8,045 bases of DNA from an uncultured Megamonas sp. (GTDB taxonomy: Bacteria; Bacillota; Negativicutes; Selenomonadales; Selenomonadaceae), in contig USIX01000104.1 in the NCBI GenBank assembly GCA_900554895.1, positions 1 to 8,045 of the forward strand, written 5' to 3'. Every line of letters starts with the position of its first letter. Positions within the stretch are counted from its first letter, which is position 1. The notes under the pieces are model-generated. The model did no database searches. It was not told the DNA's origin and was given only the letters and a program-made list of their open reading frames with translations. The translations under genes were made by a program, and so were the position numbers. This document shows, piece after piece, positions 1 through 6,275 of this stretch.

Positions 1-52
1 TTTCTTTCTGCTCTTTAGTCGGTGCTATTTCCGTCTTGAACGCCTTTAGCAA
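1..52 (-). CDS. tnpB: TnpB of an IS607-family element, 5' end only (runs off the window)
   Basis: TnpB is the RNA-guided nuclease (Cas12 ancestor) carried by IS200/IS605 and IS607 elements. Only the first codons are in the window. Read on the minus strand, in a different frame from the upstream tnpA remnant, they give MLKAFKTEIAPTKEQKE, which matches the usual TnpB N-terminus (a short strand followed by a P-T-x-E-Q motif). I prefer the TTG at 52-50: a GAAGGGG ribosome binding site at 68-62 sits nine bases upstream. The in-frame ATG at 61-59 directly abuts that site and is too close to use it. The gene overlaps the tnpA remnant, as is usual in IS607 elements. Whether the RuvC nuclease domain is intact cannot be seen here. 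Confidence 0.75.
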   Translation of the reverse strand, partial: MLKAFKTEIAPTKEQKE

Positions 53-257
53 TGTTCTCATCCCCTTCTATCTGTTTTTTGTATTTACGTAACCCGTACT
101 GTAAATATTGGTCATAAGTATAATACCTTCGATTAGTAGGAATTCTGTTTGCTACAAGAATTTTTTCTCTGTCATAGCGTTGCAATGTCTTAACCGACAC
201 ATTAAGCAGTTCAGCGAACTCTTTAGGCTTATAATTAGTGATGTTTGATATGTTCAT
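15..257 (-). pseudogene. tnpA: IS607-family TnpA with its catalytic domain deleted in frame (80 aa)
   Basis: IS607 TnpA is normally a serine recombinase of about 200 residues: an N-terminal MerR-like helix-turn-helix, a resolvase domain, and a C-terminal tail. Here residues 10-52 are the DNA-binding head (key features: EFAELLNVSVKTLQRYDRE, then PTNRRYYT). They are followed directly at about residue 54 by YGLRKYKKQI, which resembles the end of full-length TnpA (typically S-x-LYGLR-x-YKK). The whole resolvase domain, with its nucleophilic serine, is absent although the frame stays open. The start ATG at 257 has a GGAGG site at 272-268. The product could still bind DNA but could not catalyse strand exchange. 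It may be plain decay, or a retained DNA-binding protein. Family recall is the basis for the tail match. Confidence 0.8.
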
Positions 258-267
258 GGGCGTTTAT

Positions 268-272
268 CCTCC
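268..272 (-). promoter_or_regulatory. Ribosome binding site of the tnpA remnant
   Basis: GGAGG on the minus strand, ten bases upstream of the ATG at 257. An intact site supports continued translation of the shortened protein. Confidence 0.7.
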
Positions 273-280
273 ATAATCAT

Positions 281-309
281 GTTATATCACTAATACACAC
301 TTTTATCTA
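281..309 (-). promoter_or_regulatory. Candidate promoter of the IS607 remnant
   Basis: Minus-strand extended -10 TGATATAAC (289-281), with only a weak -35-like TAGATA at 309-304. It would start transcription a few bases before the tnpA ribosome binding site. Found by eye, so moderate confidence only. Confidence 0.4.
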
Positions 310-455
310 CATAATTAGTTACTTAAAGTATCTCCTAAGATTAATATACAATTCTTTTACTACCCAATTATATAATAATACCATATTTAACTCTTATTTT
401 AAAGAAAGTTTATAAATCGATATTTATTTTAGCACTAAAAAATTTTTTCAATTTG

Positions 456-464
456 TGGTATTAT
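456..464 (+). promoter_or_regulatory. Candidate extended -10 promoter of the purine permease gene
   Basis: TGGTATTAT fits the extended -10 form TGnTATAAT with one mismatch and would give a leader of about 47 bases. No good -35 hexamer is visible. No purine riboswitch signature was seen between here and the start codon. Confidence 0.35.
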
Positions 465-517
465 ATGGAGGAATATTCAATTCAATATAAAATTTTAAAT
501 TTCAGAAAGGTTTTCCT

Positions 518-1819
518 ATGCAACTAAAAGAATACTTTAAATTTAAGGAACGCAACACCAATTACTCTACTGAAACCATCGCCGGTCTTACAACGTTTTT
601 AACCATGGCGTATATAGTCATCCTAAATCCCAGTGTCTTGAGTAAGGCTGGTATGGATTTTGATGGTGTTTTCTTTGCTACAATCATCGCCTCCGTTGTC
701 GGCTGTCTGATTATGGGAATATTTGCCAATTATCCTATAGCCATAGCACCGGGCCTTGCCATGAACGCCTATTTTTCATTCGTCGTTGTAATTTCCATGG
801 GTATTGCCTGGCAGGAGGCACTGGGCGCCGTCTTTATATCATCACTTATTTTCCTTTTGCTGTCGCTTACCACATTCCGGCAAGCCGTTATAAATGCCAT
901 ACCATCTTCCATGAAAGAAGGCATTAGCGCCGGTATAGGTCTGTTCATAAGCTTCGTCGGTCTGCAAAGTGCACATATCGTTGTTGCTTCGCCCGCCACG
1001 CTCGTTACACTCGGTAATTTCACCGACCCTGTTACGTATATGTCGTTAATCGGTCTGTTCATCAGCATTATCCTCGTTATAAATAATGTTCGCGGTGCTC
1101 TGTTTTTAGGCATGATTATAACATCCGTCATTTCGTTTCTGTTTGGTTATATAACGCTGCCGGATACTATTTTCAGTATGCCGCAGTTCGGCGATACTTT
1201 TATGCAGATGGATATTGCCGGTGCCATTTCCCACAATCTGTTCACTATTATTTTCACATTTTTCATAGTTACACTCTTCGATACAACGGGAACCATGCTC
1301 GGCATTGCTAAGCAGGCGGGACTCATGAAGGGTGATACATTTCCGAATGTAAAAAGCGCTCTTTTAGCCGACTCAGTTGCCAGCCTCATCGGCGCCGTAT
1401 TCGGAACCAGCCCTACCTCCGCCTACGTTGAATCAGGTTCTGGCGTTGCCAGCGGCGGACGTACCGGTTTTGTAAATATCATTATTGCTCTGCTTTTTAT
1501 TTTAATGCTGTTTGCCGCACCGCTTGCTAAAGTTTTAGCGCAAGTGCCTGCCGTCACTGCACCGGCATTAATAATCGTAGGTTTTTACATGATGAGCAGT
1601 CTGTCCCGCATAGACTGGAACGATATGCCGGAAGCTCTTCCCGCTTTTCTCATCGTTTTAATGATGCCGCTTTCCTACAGTATCACGGATGCTGTCGGTA
1701 TCGGCATTATATCGTACTGTTTAATAAAAATCTTTTGTGGTAAAATTAAACAGGTTCATCCGCTGCTTTACGCATTTATGCTCTTGTTTATTATCCAATT
1801 TGTCTCTATACACATTTAA
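518..1819 (+). CDS. NCS2/AzgA-type purine (hypoxanthine/guanine/adenine) permease
   Basis: This is an inner-membrane proton-coupled nucleobase importer of the AzgA-like branch of the NCS2 family (relatives: PbuG/PbuO of Bacillus, AdeP/GhxP of E. coli). The 433-residue length is normal. Visible family motifs are TFLTMAYIV near residues 26-34, APGLAMNAYF at 77-86, FDTTGT at 254-259, and GTSPTSAYVES starting at 296 followed by a glycine-rich GVASGGRTG stretch. These fall in the substrate-binding half-helices and the TM8-TM10 region. The rest is a long run of hydrophobic segments consistent with the 7+7 inverted-repeat fold. The start ATG at 518 has AGAAAGG at 504-510. It appears monocistronic; the next gene has its own promoter. 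Which purine it carries cannot be decided from sequence, so no symbol is given. Confidence 0.92.
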   Translation: MQLKEYFKFKERNTNYSTETIAGLTTFLTMAYIVILNPSVLSKAGMDFDGVFFATIIASVVGCLIMGIFANYPIAIAPGLAMNAYFSFVVVISMGIAWQEALGAVFISSLIFLLLSLTTFRQAVINAIPSSMKEGISAGIGLFISFVGLQSAHIVVASPATLVTLGNFTDPVTYMSLIGLFISIILVINNVRGALFLGMIITSVISFLFGYITLPDTIFSMPQFGDTFMQMDIAGAISHNLFTIIFTFFIVTLFDTTGTMLGIAKQAGLMKGDTFPNVKSALLADSVASLIGAVFGTSPTSAYVESGSGVASGGRTGFVNIIIALLFILMLFAAPLAKVLAQVPAVTAPALIIVGFYMMSSLSRIDWNDMPEALPAFLIVLMMPLSYSITDAVGIGIISYCLIKIFCGKIKQVHPLLYAFMLLFIIQFVSIHI

Positions 1820-1852
1820 AAACCTGTTGTGCTAATTAAGTTTCTAAAACAG

Positions 1853-1858
1853 TATAAT
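1853..1858 (+). promoter_or_regulatory. Candidate -10 element of the glucosaminidase gene
   Basis: Perfect TATAAT, 77 bases before the start codon. The -35 region is poor (TGCTAA at 1830-1835 with 17-base spacing), so the promoter may be weak or activator-dependent. Confidence 0.4.
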
Positions 1859-1914
1859 ATTTTAGATTGAATATCTTACCAGAACAACAAGTACTTAAAA
1901 ATTAAAATCAAAAC

Positions 1915-1921
1915 AAGGAGG
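1915..1921 (+). promoter_or_regulatory. Strong but distant ribosome binding site
   Basis: AAGGAGG lies 14 bases upstream of the ATG at 1936, longer than the usual 6-9. No in-frame alternative start lies closer, so 1936 is kept. Confidence 0.6.
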
Positions 1922-1935
1922 TCTTCCATTTTTTC

Positions 1936-2733
1936 ATGTTTTTTCGTAAATATAAATATCTCTGCGGTTCCTTACTCGCCGCTACCTGTCTTGCTATAGC
2001 TACACCGTCCGTGGCAACTATGACACCGTCTCAGCACGGCAACATCACCCTTAGAGGATTAAGCCAGCATCAGCAGCGCGATACCACCGCTGTAATAGCA
2101 CTTTCCCAGAACACTTTTGATGACAAGAAAACGACTGCTTCTACTTCAGGCAGCATTTCCGACAGAATTAAAGCCATTTTAAACGGTGAAAATTCTTCTA
2201 CGGATAATCGTCCCGTTTTGAATTACGGCAGTGATGCTATTATGGGACGCGCCATTGCCACACAGCAGCAGTGCGTAAAATATCTTCTGGATATAAATCC
2301 CAACCCGCAAATCAGCGTTTCACCGGAAGAACTGGTCCGCTATTACTATGAAGAAGCCGGAAAAGAAGGTATCCGTCCCGATGCGGCATTTGCGCAGGCT
2401 CTCAAAGAAACCGGCTATTTCAGCTACGGCGGCACGGTTACTCCCGACCAGAACAACTATTGCGGTCTCGGTACGACCAGTGCTACGGTAAAGGGTGCCT
2501 ATTTTTCCTCCGCCCGTCTCGGTGTACGTGCTCATATCCAGCATTTGCTGGCTTACAGTTCCGTCAGACCTCCTCGTGAACGCATTGTAGACCCGCGCTA
2601 TTCACTCGTACGTTCCGCCTACACTACATCAACCATCGACACCTGGCAGGGACTGAACGGCCGCTGGGCCGTTCCGGGCAACAACTACGGTCAGGAAATA
2701 CTTCAGATTTTGGATAATATAACAAGAGAATAA
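1936..2733 (+). CDS. Secreted GH73-like glucosaminidase (peptidoglycan hydrolase)
   Basis: The 265-residue product should cut the glycan strands of peptidoglycan outside the cytoplasmic membrane. Residues 1-27 form a Sec signal peptide: basic R4-K7, hydrophobic 9-22, likely cleavage after S25-V-A27. Residues 28 to about 105 are a Ser/Thr/Gln-rich linker of low complexity. The glucosaminidase domain spans about 110-262. It shows a PDAAFAQALKETGYFSYGG stretch with the probable catalytic acid Glu158, the NNYCGLG motif at 173-179 (usually N-x-[FY]-x-G-[IL]-G), GVRAHIQHL, and a C-terminal W-AVPG-x-x-YGQ-I motif typical of Firmicutes relatives. There are no SH3, LysM or SLH wall-binding repeats, so any anchoring would lie in the linker. 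The gene stands alone, with a terminator right behind it. Confidence 0.85.
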   Translation: MFFRKYKYLCGSLLAATCLAIATPSVATMTPSQHGNITLRGLSQHQQRDTTAVIALSQNTFDDKKTTASTSGSISDRIKAILNGENSSTDNRPVLNYGSDAIMGRAIATQQQCVKYLLDINPNPQISVSPEELVRYYYEEAGKEGIRPDAAFAQALKETGYFSYGGTVTPDQNNYCGLGTTSATVKGAYFSSARLGVRAHIQHLLAYSSVRPPRERIVDPRYSLVRSAYTTSTIDTWQGLNGRWAVPGNNYGQEILQILDNITRE

Positions 2734-2738
2734 ATAAA

Positions 2739-2789
2739 AAAAGGATTGTAAACCGGAAAATATCCGCATCTTACAATCCTTTTATTTTT
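2739..2789 (+). terminator. Intrinsic terminator after the glucosaminidase gene
   Basis: A perfect 13-bp stem (2739-2751 with 2771-2783) carries a 19-base loop that holds a small inner CGGA/TCCG pairing. It is followed by a T-rich run. The A-run on the left arm means it could also work on the other strand. Confidence 0.9.
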
Positions 2790-2827
2790 TTAGCATATAT
2801 AGACATGCTGTATTTCCTATTGATTTT

Positions 2828-2836
2828 TGCTATAAT
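2828..2836 (+). promoter_or_regulatory. Extended -10 promoter of the AarF/UbiB-family gene
   Basis: TGCTATAAT is a perfect extended -10 element, 33 bases before the GTG start. No convincing -35 is present, as expected for extended -10 promoters. Confidence 0.6.
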
Positions 2837-2856
2837 AAGTATAAAATTTTATTGTT

Positions 2857-2862
2857 AGAAGG
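2857..2862 (+). promoter_or_regulatory. Ribosome binding site that fixes the GTG start
   Basis: AGAAGG seven bases before GTG 2870. It lies inside the longer reading frame that opens at TTG 2852, so the true start should be 2870. Confidence 0.7.
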
Positions 2863-2869
2863 TGCTATT

Positions 2870-4465
2870 GTGCTTAATATTCCGACAAAAACAAAATACA
2901 GTTCCTCTCATCGTCTGCGGGAGATGATTATCGTCCTGCGCAAGCATAATATCCTTCGCAGCAATATGACGCCGGAAAAAATGCGTCTTATTTTGGAAGA
3001 TTTAGGTCCTACTTTTGTTAAATTAGGTCAGATTTTATCGCTGAAGCCCGGCTTTCTGCCGGCGGATTACGCTCTTGAACTAACTAAACTGCAAACGAGA
3101 GCCAACCCTCTCGATTTTTCCATTATCGAAAAATGTCTTGAAGATGAATACAATAAAAAACTGAGCGAAATATTCGAACATATCGACCCTGACGCCCTCG
3201 GCTCCGCCTCTATTGCCCAAGTGCATAAGGCTGTTTTAAAGAACGGTGAAAAAATCGTCCTGAAAGTTCAGCGTCCCGGCATTTACAATATAATGGCAAA
3301 AGACATCGTATTATTAAAACGTGCCGTTTCCATTTTACAGGTATTCAAATCGTCGCCGGGCGTCCTTGATTTCAATGCCATACTAGATGAAATGTGGAGC
3401 ATTACCAAGCAGGAAATGGATTTCATGACGGAAGCTGAACATATTGATGAATTCCGCCGTTTAAACAGCGATGAAACTTTTATCGACTGTCCCTACGTAA
3501 AACATGAACTGACGACGGCGCGCGTACTCGCCATGGAATATATCGACGGTATCCGCATAGATGAAATCGACAAACTGGAAGCAAAAGGCTACAATGTTGA
3601 AGAACTTGGTTTCCGTCTCGGGCAAAACTATGTAAAACAGATTATCGATGACGGTTATTTTCATGCCGACCCCCATCCCGGCAATATCTGGATAAAAAAC
3701 GGCAAAATAATCTGGCTCGATTTGGGCATGATGGGCAGATTATCCCTCAAAGAACGTGATGCACTGAAAAAAGCCGTGTTCTCGCTCGTTCAGCATGATA
3801 CGTACGAAATGAAAAACGCCGTCCTGACACTCGGCTCACCGCAGGCGAAACTTGACCACATCAAACTGTACGAAGATATTGATATTCTTATGAACCGTTA
3901 CGGCGATGCCAATTTCCAGACACTCAAACTCAGCGAACTGGCACATGATATAATCACCGTATCCAGGCGGCATAAAATCGCCATAAATCCGGGGCTCAGC
4001 ATGTTTGCCCGCGGTGTCGTCACGATTGAATCCGTACTAAAAATCTGCTGTCCTAACATAAATTTCATTGATATTTTCTCTTCCTACATGAAAGCTGATT
4101 TTAAGCGCAACTTCAGCTGGCGGCAGGAATTTACGAAATTCAGACGCGACAGTTACGTAATGCTGCAAAAATCCATGCACATACCTGAACAGCTGTCCGA
4201 TATTCTTAAAATGACCATGAGCGGACAGACAAAAGTCAATCTTGACCTGACCGGTTCAGAAGAACCGCTGCGCCGCCTCGATAAAATGATTAATAAATTG
4301 ATTTTAGGCATAATCTGCTCAGCTCTGCTGCTAGGTTCCAGCATAATCTGCACCACCAACATGACGCCGCAGATTATGGAAATCCCCATTCTGGGCGTTG
4401 TCGGCTATTTAGCTGCCGTATTTCTGTCTTTTCGTCTGATGATAAATATCTACAGGGAAAAATAA
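2870..4465 (+). CDS. AarF/ABC1/UbiB-family atypical kinase with C-terminal membrane anchor
   Basis: Members of this family (UbiB, ADCK/COQ8) are ATP-binding protein-kinase-like proteins that support quinone and isoprenoid-lipid metabolism at the membrane. With the GTG start the protein has 531 residues, normal for the family. Visible motifs are the signature KxGQ (K51-L-G-Q54) in GPTFVKLGQILS, the Ala-rich loop ALGSASIAQVH at 109-119 that replaces the kinase Gly loop, the ATP-site lysine K132 in VLKVQRPG, HADPHPGN at 265-272 for the catalytic loop, and the DFG-equivalent D284-L-G. Two hydrophobic helices at about 477-494 and 506-525 anchor the C-terminus, as in UbiB. All family key residues are present, so it should be active. 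An obligate anaerobe would have no ubiquinone, so a role with menaquinone or another prenyl lipid is my inference. Confidence 0.92.
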   Translation: MLNIPTKTKYSSSHRLREMIIVLRKHNILRSNMTPEKMRLILEDLGPTFVKLGQILSLKPGFLPADYALELTKLQTRANPLDFSIIEKCLEDEYNKKLSEIFEHIDPDALGSASIAQVHKAVLKNGEKIVLKVQRPGIYNIMAKDIVLLKRAVSILQVFKSSPGVLDFNAILDEMWSITKQEMDFMTEAEHIDEFRRLNSDETFIDCPYVKHELTTARVLAMEYIDGIRIDEIDKLEAKGYNVEELGFRLGQNYVKQIIDDGYFHADPHPGNIWIKNGKIIWLDLGMMGRLSLKERDALKKAVFSLVQHDTYEMKNAVLTLGSPQAKLDHIKLYEDIDILMNRYGDANFQTLKLSELAHDIITVSRRHKIAINPGLSMFARGVVTIESVLKICCPNINFIDIFSSYMKADFKRNFSWRQEFTKFRRDSYVMLQKSMHIPEQLSDILKMTMSGQTKVNLDLTGSEEPLRRLDKMINKLILGIICSALLLGSSIICTTNMTPQIMEIPILGVVGYLAAVFLSFRLMINIYREK

Positions 4466-4511
4466 ATTATCTCTATATTAATTGTTCATTTTTCTTTAAC
4501 ACAAAATTGTC

Positions 4512-4570
4512 CGGCACAATACAATAAATAAAAAAATTCTTTTTAGGGTATATTGTGCCGAAACGGCAAT
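4512..4570 (+). repeat. Inverted repeats in the aroH upstream region (arms A, B, C)
   Basis: CGGCACAATA (4512-4521, arm A) and TATTGTGCCG (4551-4560, arm B) form a perfect 10-bp inverted repeat with 29 bases between. Arm C, CGGCAAT (4564-4570), can pair instead with the TGCCG end of arm B over five base pairs and a three-base loop. The two pairings exclude each other. A TATATT (-10-like) overlaps arm B at 4549-4554, so arms A and B could equally be an operator around a promoter. No T-run follows, so it is not a standard terminator of the upstream gene. Confidence 0.55.
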
Positions 4571-4614
4571 TTCTTAAATTTTATCAGCACAACGAATATA
4601 AATTACTTTTTAAT

Positions 4615-4655
4615 TGTACTGAGTTGATTAATTTTGTATCAATCAGTTCAGTACA
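4615..4655 (+). repeat. Imperfect palindrome / hairpin just upstream of aroH
   Basis: TGTACTGA (4615-4622) is perfectly complementary to TCAGTACA (4648-4655). Inside, TTGAT (4624-4628) pairs with ATCAA (4638-4642). A second TCAGT at 4643-4647 offers an alternative partner for ACTGA at 4618-4622, leaving one bulged G. It ends 29 bases before the start codon, so it could be an operator or an mRNA structure affecting translation. Confidence 0.55.
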
Positions 4656-4684
4656 TAAATACATAATAGAAAGGAAGTTACATC

Positions 4685-5047
4685 ATGCAAGGTATACGAG
4701 GTGCCATCACCGTAGAAAACGATACGAAAGAAGAAGTTCTCCGTGCAGTTCAGGAAATGCTTCGTACCATTTTAACCGAAAACAGCATTACCAGCGAAGA
4801 TATCGGCGCTGCCATTTTCAGTGCTACCGACGATATCAAATCGCTTTTTCCGGCATTTGCAGCTCGCCAGTTGCCGGGCTGGAATTTAGTTCCGCTGTTT
4901 GATGCCCAACAGCTTTATATTGAAAACAGCATACGAAAATGTATCCGCGTATTGCTTCTGGTCAATACGGATAAAACGCAAAAAGAAATTAAACATATTT
5001 ATCTCGGCAGAGCGGCTGCACTCCGTACCGATATAAACAAAAAATAA
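4685..5047 (+). CDS. aroH: Chorismate mutase, AroH type (Phe/Tyr synthesis)
   Basis: Converts chorismate to prephenate in the cytosol; AroH-type enzymes are trimers with active sites between subunits. The 120-residue protein begins with the family pattern GIRGAITVENDT and contains FPAFAARQLPGW, KCIRV and HIYLGRAAALR. Aligned by eye without gaps to Bacillus subtilis AroH (offset two), Arg7, Phe57, Arg63, Arg90, Tyr108 and Arg116 correspond to R5, F55, R61, R88, Y106 and R114, all kept. Cys75 and Glu78 correspond to D73 and Q76 here. Gln at the second position can plausibly still contact the ether oxygen, as Gln88 does in the unrelated E. coli AroQ fold, but activity is not proven. The start ATG at 4685 follows AAGGAAG at 4671-4677. 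It is a single-gene unit with its own structured leader and terminator. Confidence 0.9.
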   Translation: MQGIRGAITVENDTKEEVLRAVQEMLRTILTENSITSEDIGAAIFSATDDIKSLFPAFAARQLPGWNLVPLFDAQQLYIENSIRKCIRVLLLVNTDKTQKEIKHIYLGRAAALRTDINKK

Positions 5048-5063
5048 TTTCTATAAAACTTTC

Positions 5064-5093
5064 GAGTTTAGATTAATATCTAAACTCTTTTTT
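5064..5093 (+). terminator. Intrinsic terminator of aroH
   Basis: A perfect 10-bp stem, GAGTTTAGAT (5064-5073) with ATCTAAACTC (5078-5087), has a four-base loop and is followed by six T residues. It lies 17 bases after the stop codon. Confidence 0.92.
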
Positions 5094-5109
5094 ATACCAT
5101 AAAAAGATT

Positions 5110-5139
5110 TTGCTAAACAATCTGCAAATGATATATAAT
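5110..5139 (+). promoter_or_regulatory. Promoter of the AEC permease gene
   Basis: TTGCTA (5110-5115) and a perfect TATAAT (5134-5139), 18 bases apart. The expected transcript has a leader of about 60 bases that includes a small hairpin (5164-5183). Confidence 0.6.
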
Positions 5140-5163
5140 GAATTTATCATACATATAGGATTA

Positions 5164-5183
5164 TAGGTTGCCTTATTAACCTA
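5164..5183 (+). repeat. Small inverted repeat in the AEC permease leader
   Basis: TAGGTT (5164-5169) pairs with AACCTA (5178-5183) across eight bases. It is downstream of the likely transcription start, so either an operator half-site pair or an RNA hairpin. Short enough to be chance. Confidence 0.35.
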
Positions 5184-5206
5184 AATATTTTGTCCGAGGA
5201 TTTTAT

Positions 5207-6151
5207 ATGGAGCGATTATTTTTTATTTTTATTGATGTTTTCCTGCCACTTATTGTGGGTTATTTTTTTCACAAATACAAAATCATTTCTGTCGATACAT
5301 GTAATCTGCTGTTAAAATTAAATATCCGTTTTGTTACTTTGATTACGGGGCTCGGCAGTTTCTGGCTGATTAATATCGACCAGAATATTTTTCTTTTATC
5401 ATTTGTCGGCTTCATTTTATGTTCAATACTGCCGGGAATACTTTCTTATCCGTATGCTCATTTTAAAATCAAAAGTCTGCGCAGCCACGGAGCATACCTC
5501 ATCAGCAGCACTATGTCCAATATCGGCATTTTAGGCGGTTTGTGCGCTTTTATCGCCATGGGGCAGCTGGCTTACGCCTATGTACAGGTTATCGCCATGG
5601 CACAGAATATTTTCACGCTTATTTTAGGACTTCCGCTAGCGGAATACTTTCACCAGAAAATTATGGCCGGACCGAAAACAGTCAAATTCCAGCCGCACTG
5701 GCGCTCTATTTTAATCAGTTGGAACCAGATAGGTCTAATCAGCATGATTATCGGTGCCATTTTAAACGTAAATGAAGTAGCCCGTCCGTTCTTTTTTGAT
5801 TATGTCTTCAATGCCTTTGTACATATCGGCGCATGGTGCGGCATTCTGCCTGTCGGTTATCTTCTAAATTTCAAAGCGGCGCGCATATATAAATATATTG
5901 CTTCTTCCGTAATACCGATACGTTTTATAATCATTCCTATCCTTTCATACATTATCGCCGTTCACTTTACAAACGACCCGCTGATTGTTGCCATTATCAC
6001 TTTAATCGGCTGCTGTCCGATAGGCATAAACTCCGTTGTCGTAACACAGCTGTATAATCTGAATACAGGCATTGCTGAAGCAATGTTTGTTATAACAACA
6101 GCCGTTTTTATTTTTATCGCTTATCCGCTGTTTTTGATTTTCATATTATAA
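5207..6151 (+). CDS. AEC-family permease (auxin efflux carrier-like transporter)
   Basis: A 314-residue, very hydrophobic inner-membrane protein of the AEC family (Mem_trans/PF03547). Bacterial members such as MdcF and MleP move organic acids like malonate and malate. About ten hydrophobic segments are visible, in two groups of five around a basic cytoplasmic loop near residues 147-165. The first group contains the SSTMSNIGILGG stretch near 100-111, corresponding to the family's SNYGFLGLP motif at the helix crossover. The second group contains a matching GCCPIGINSVVVTQLYN stretch. GAGGA at 5196-5200 supports the ATG at 5207. The gene has its own promoter and no adjacent regulator or acid-metabolising enzyme, so the substrate cannot be inferred. 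No terminator is seen close behind it. Confidence 0.82.
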   Translation: MERLFFIFIDVFLPLIVGYFFHKYKIISVDTCNLLLKLNIRFVTLITGLGSFWLINIDQNIFLLSFVGFILCSILPGILSYPYAHFKIKSLRSHGAYLISSTMSNIGILGGLCAFIAMGQLAYAYVQVIAMAQNIFTLILGLPLAEYFHQKIMAGPKTVKFQPHWRSILISWNQIGLISMIIGAILNVNEVARPFFFDYVFNAFVHIGAWCGILPVGYLLNFKAARIYKYIASSVIPIRFIIIPILSYIIAVHFTNDPLIVAIITLIGCCPIGINSVVVTQLYNLNTGIAEAMFVITTAVFIFIAYPLFLIFIL

Positions 6152-6185
6152 ATTTTCTATCTCACGTTCATTTTTCAAACCTTTT

Positions 6186-6275
6186 TTAACGTTTCGCTAT
6201 CGCTGCACTGAACAAATCTTCGTAACCTTTCTTTAACAGCAAACGATACAACGGTTCGAAACGCTTAAAATTTGA
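6186..6275 (-). pseudogene. Probable eroded 3' end of a lost minus-strand gene
   Basis: Read on the minus strand, 29 open codons ending in TAA at 6188-6186 encode a protein-like stretch: SNFKRFEPLYRLLLKKGY then EDLFSAAIAKR. It is amphipathic and rich in charged and Leu residues, and it is more GC-rich than the flanks. The same frame continues upstream past two stops (TAG at 6278-6276 and TAA at 6305-6303) to ATG codons at 6356, as expected for a decayed gene. I do not recognise the family. It could also be a chance open stretch. Confidence 0.4.

Noticed and set aside
420..517. Possible purine riboswitch before the NCS2 permease
   Set aside because: The conserved loop motifs of the purine aptamer and a switching terminator are absent.
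769..1389. Minus-strand open frames of 120 and 80 codons inside the purine permease gene
   Set aside because: They lie wholly opposite a clear membrane-transporter gene with intact family motifs, and their translations show no recognisable domain.
1823..1891. Near-inverted repeat CCTGTTGTGCT (1823-1833) and AGAACAACAAG (1881-1891) around the glucosaminidase promoter
   Set aside because: Nine of 11 positions match, with a 47-base gap and no T-run. Not convincing as a terminator or operator.
1978..1992. Possible lipoprotein signal at Cys18 of the glucosaminidase
   Set aside because: The preceding residues AAT do not fit the lipobox, which needs Gly, Ala or Ser before the Cys. A type I signal peptide ending S-V-A27 fits better.
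4555..4902. A 115-codon plus-strand frame overlapping aroH
   Set aside because: Its second half is aroH read out of frame (Arg/Ser/His-rich), so it is not a separate full-length gene. Only its leader part is kept as a weak observation.
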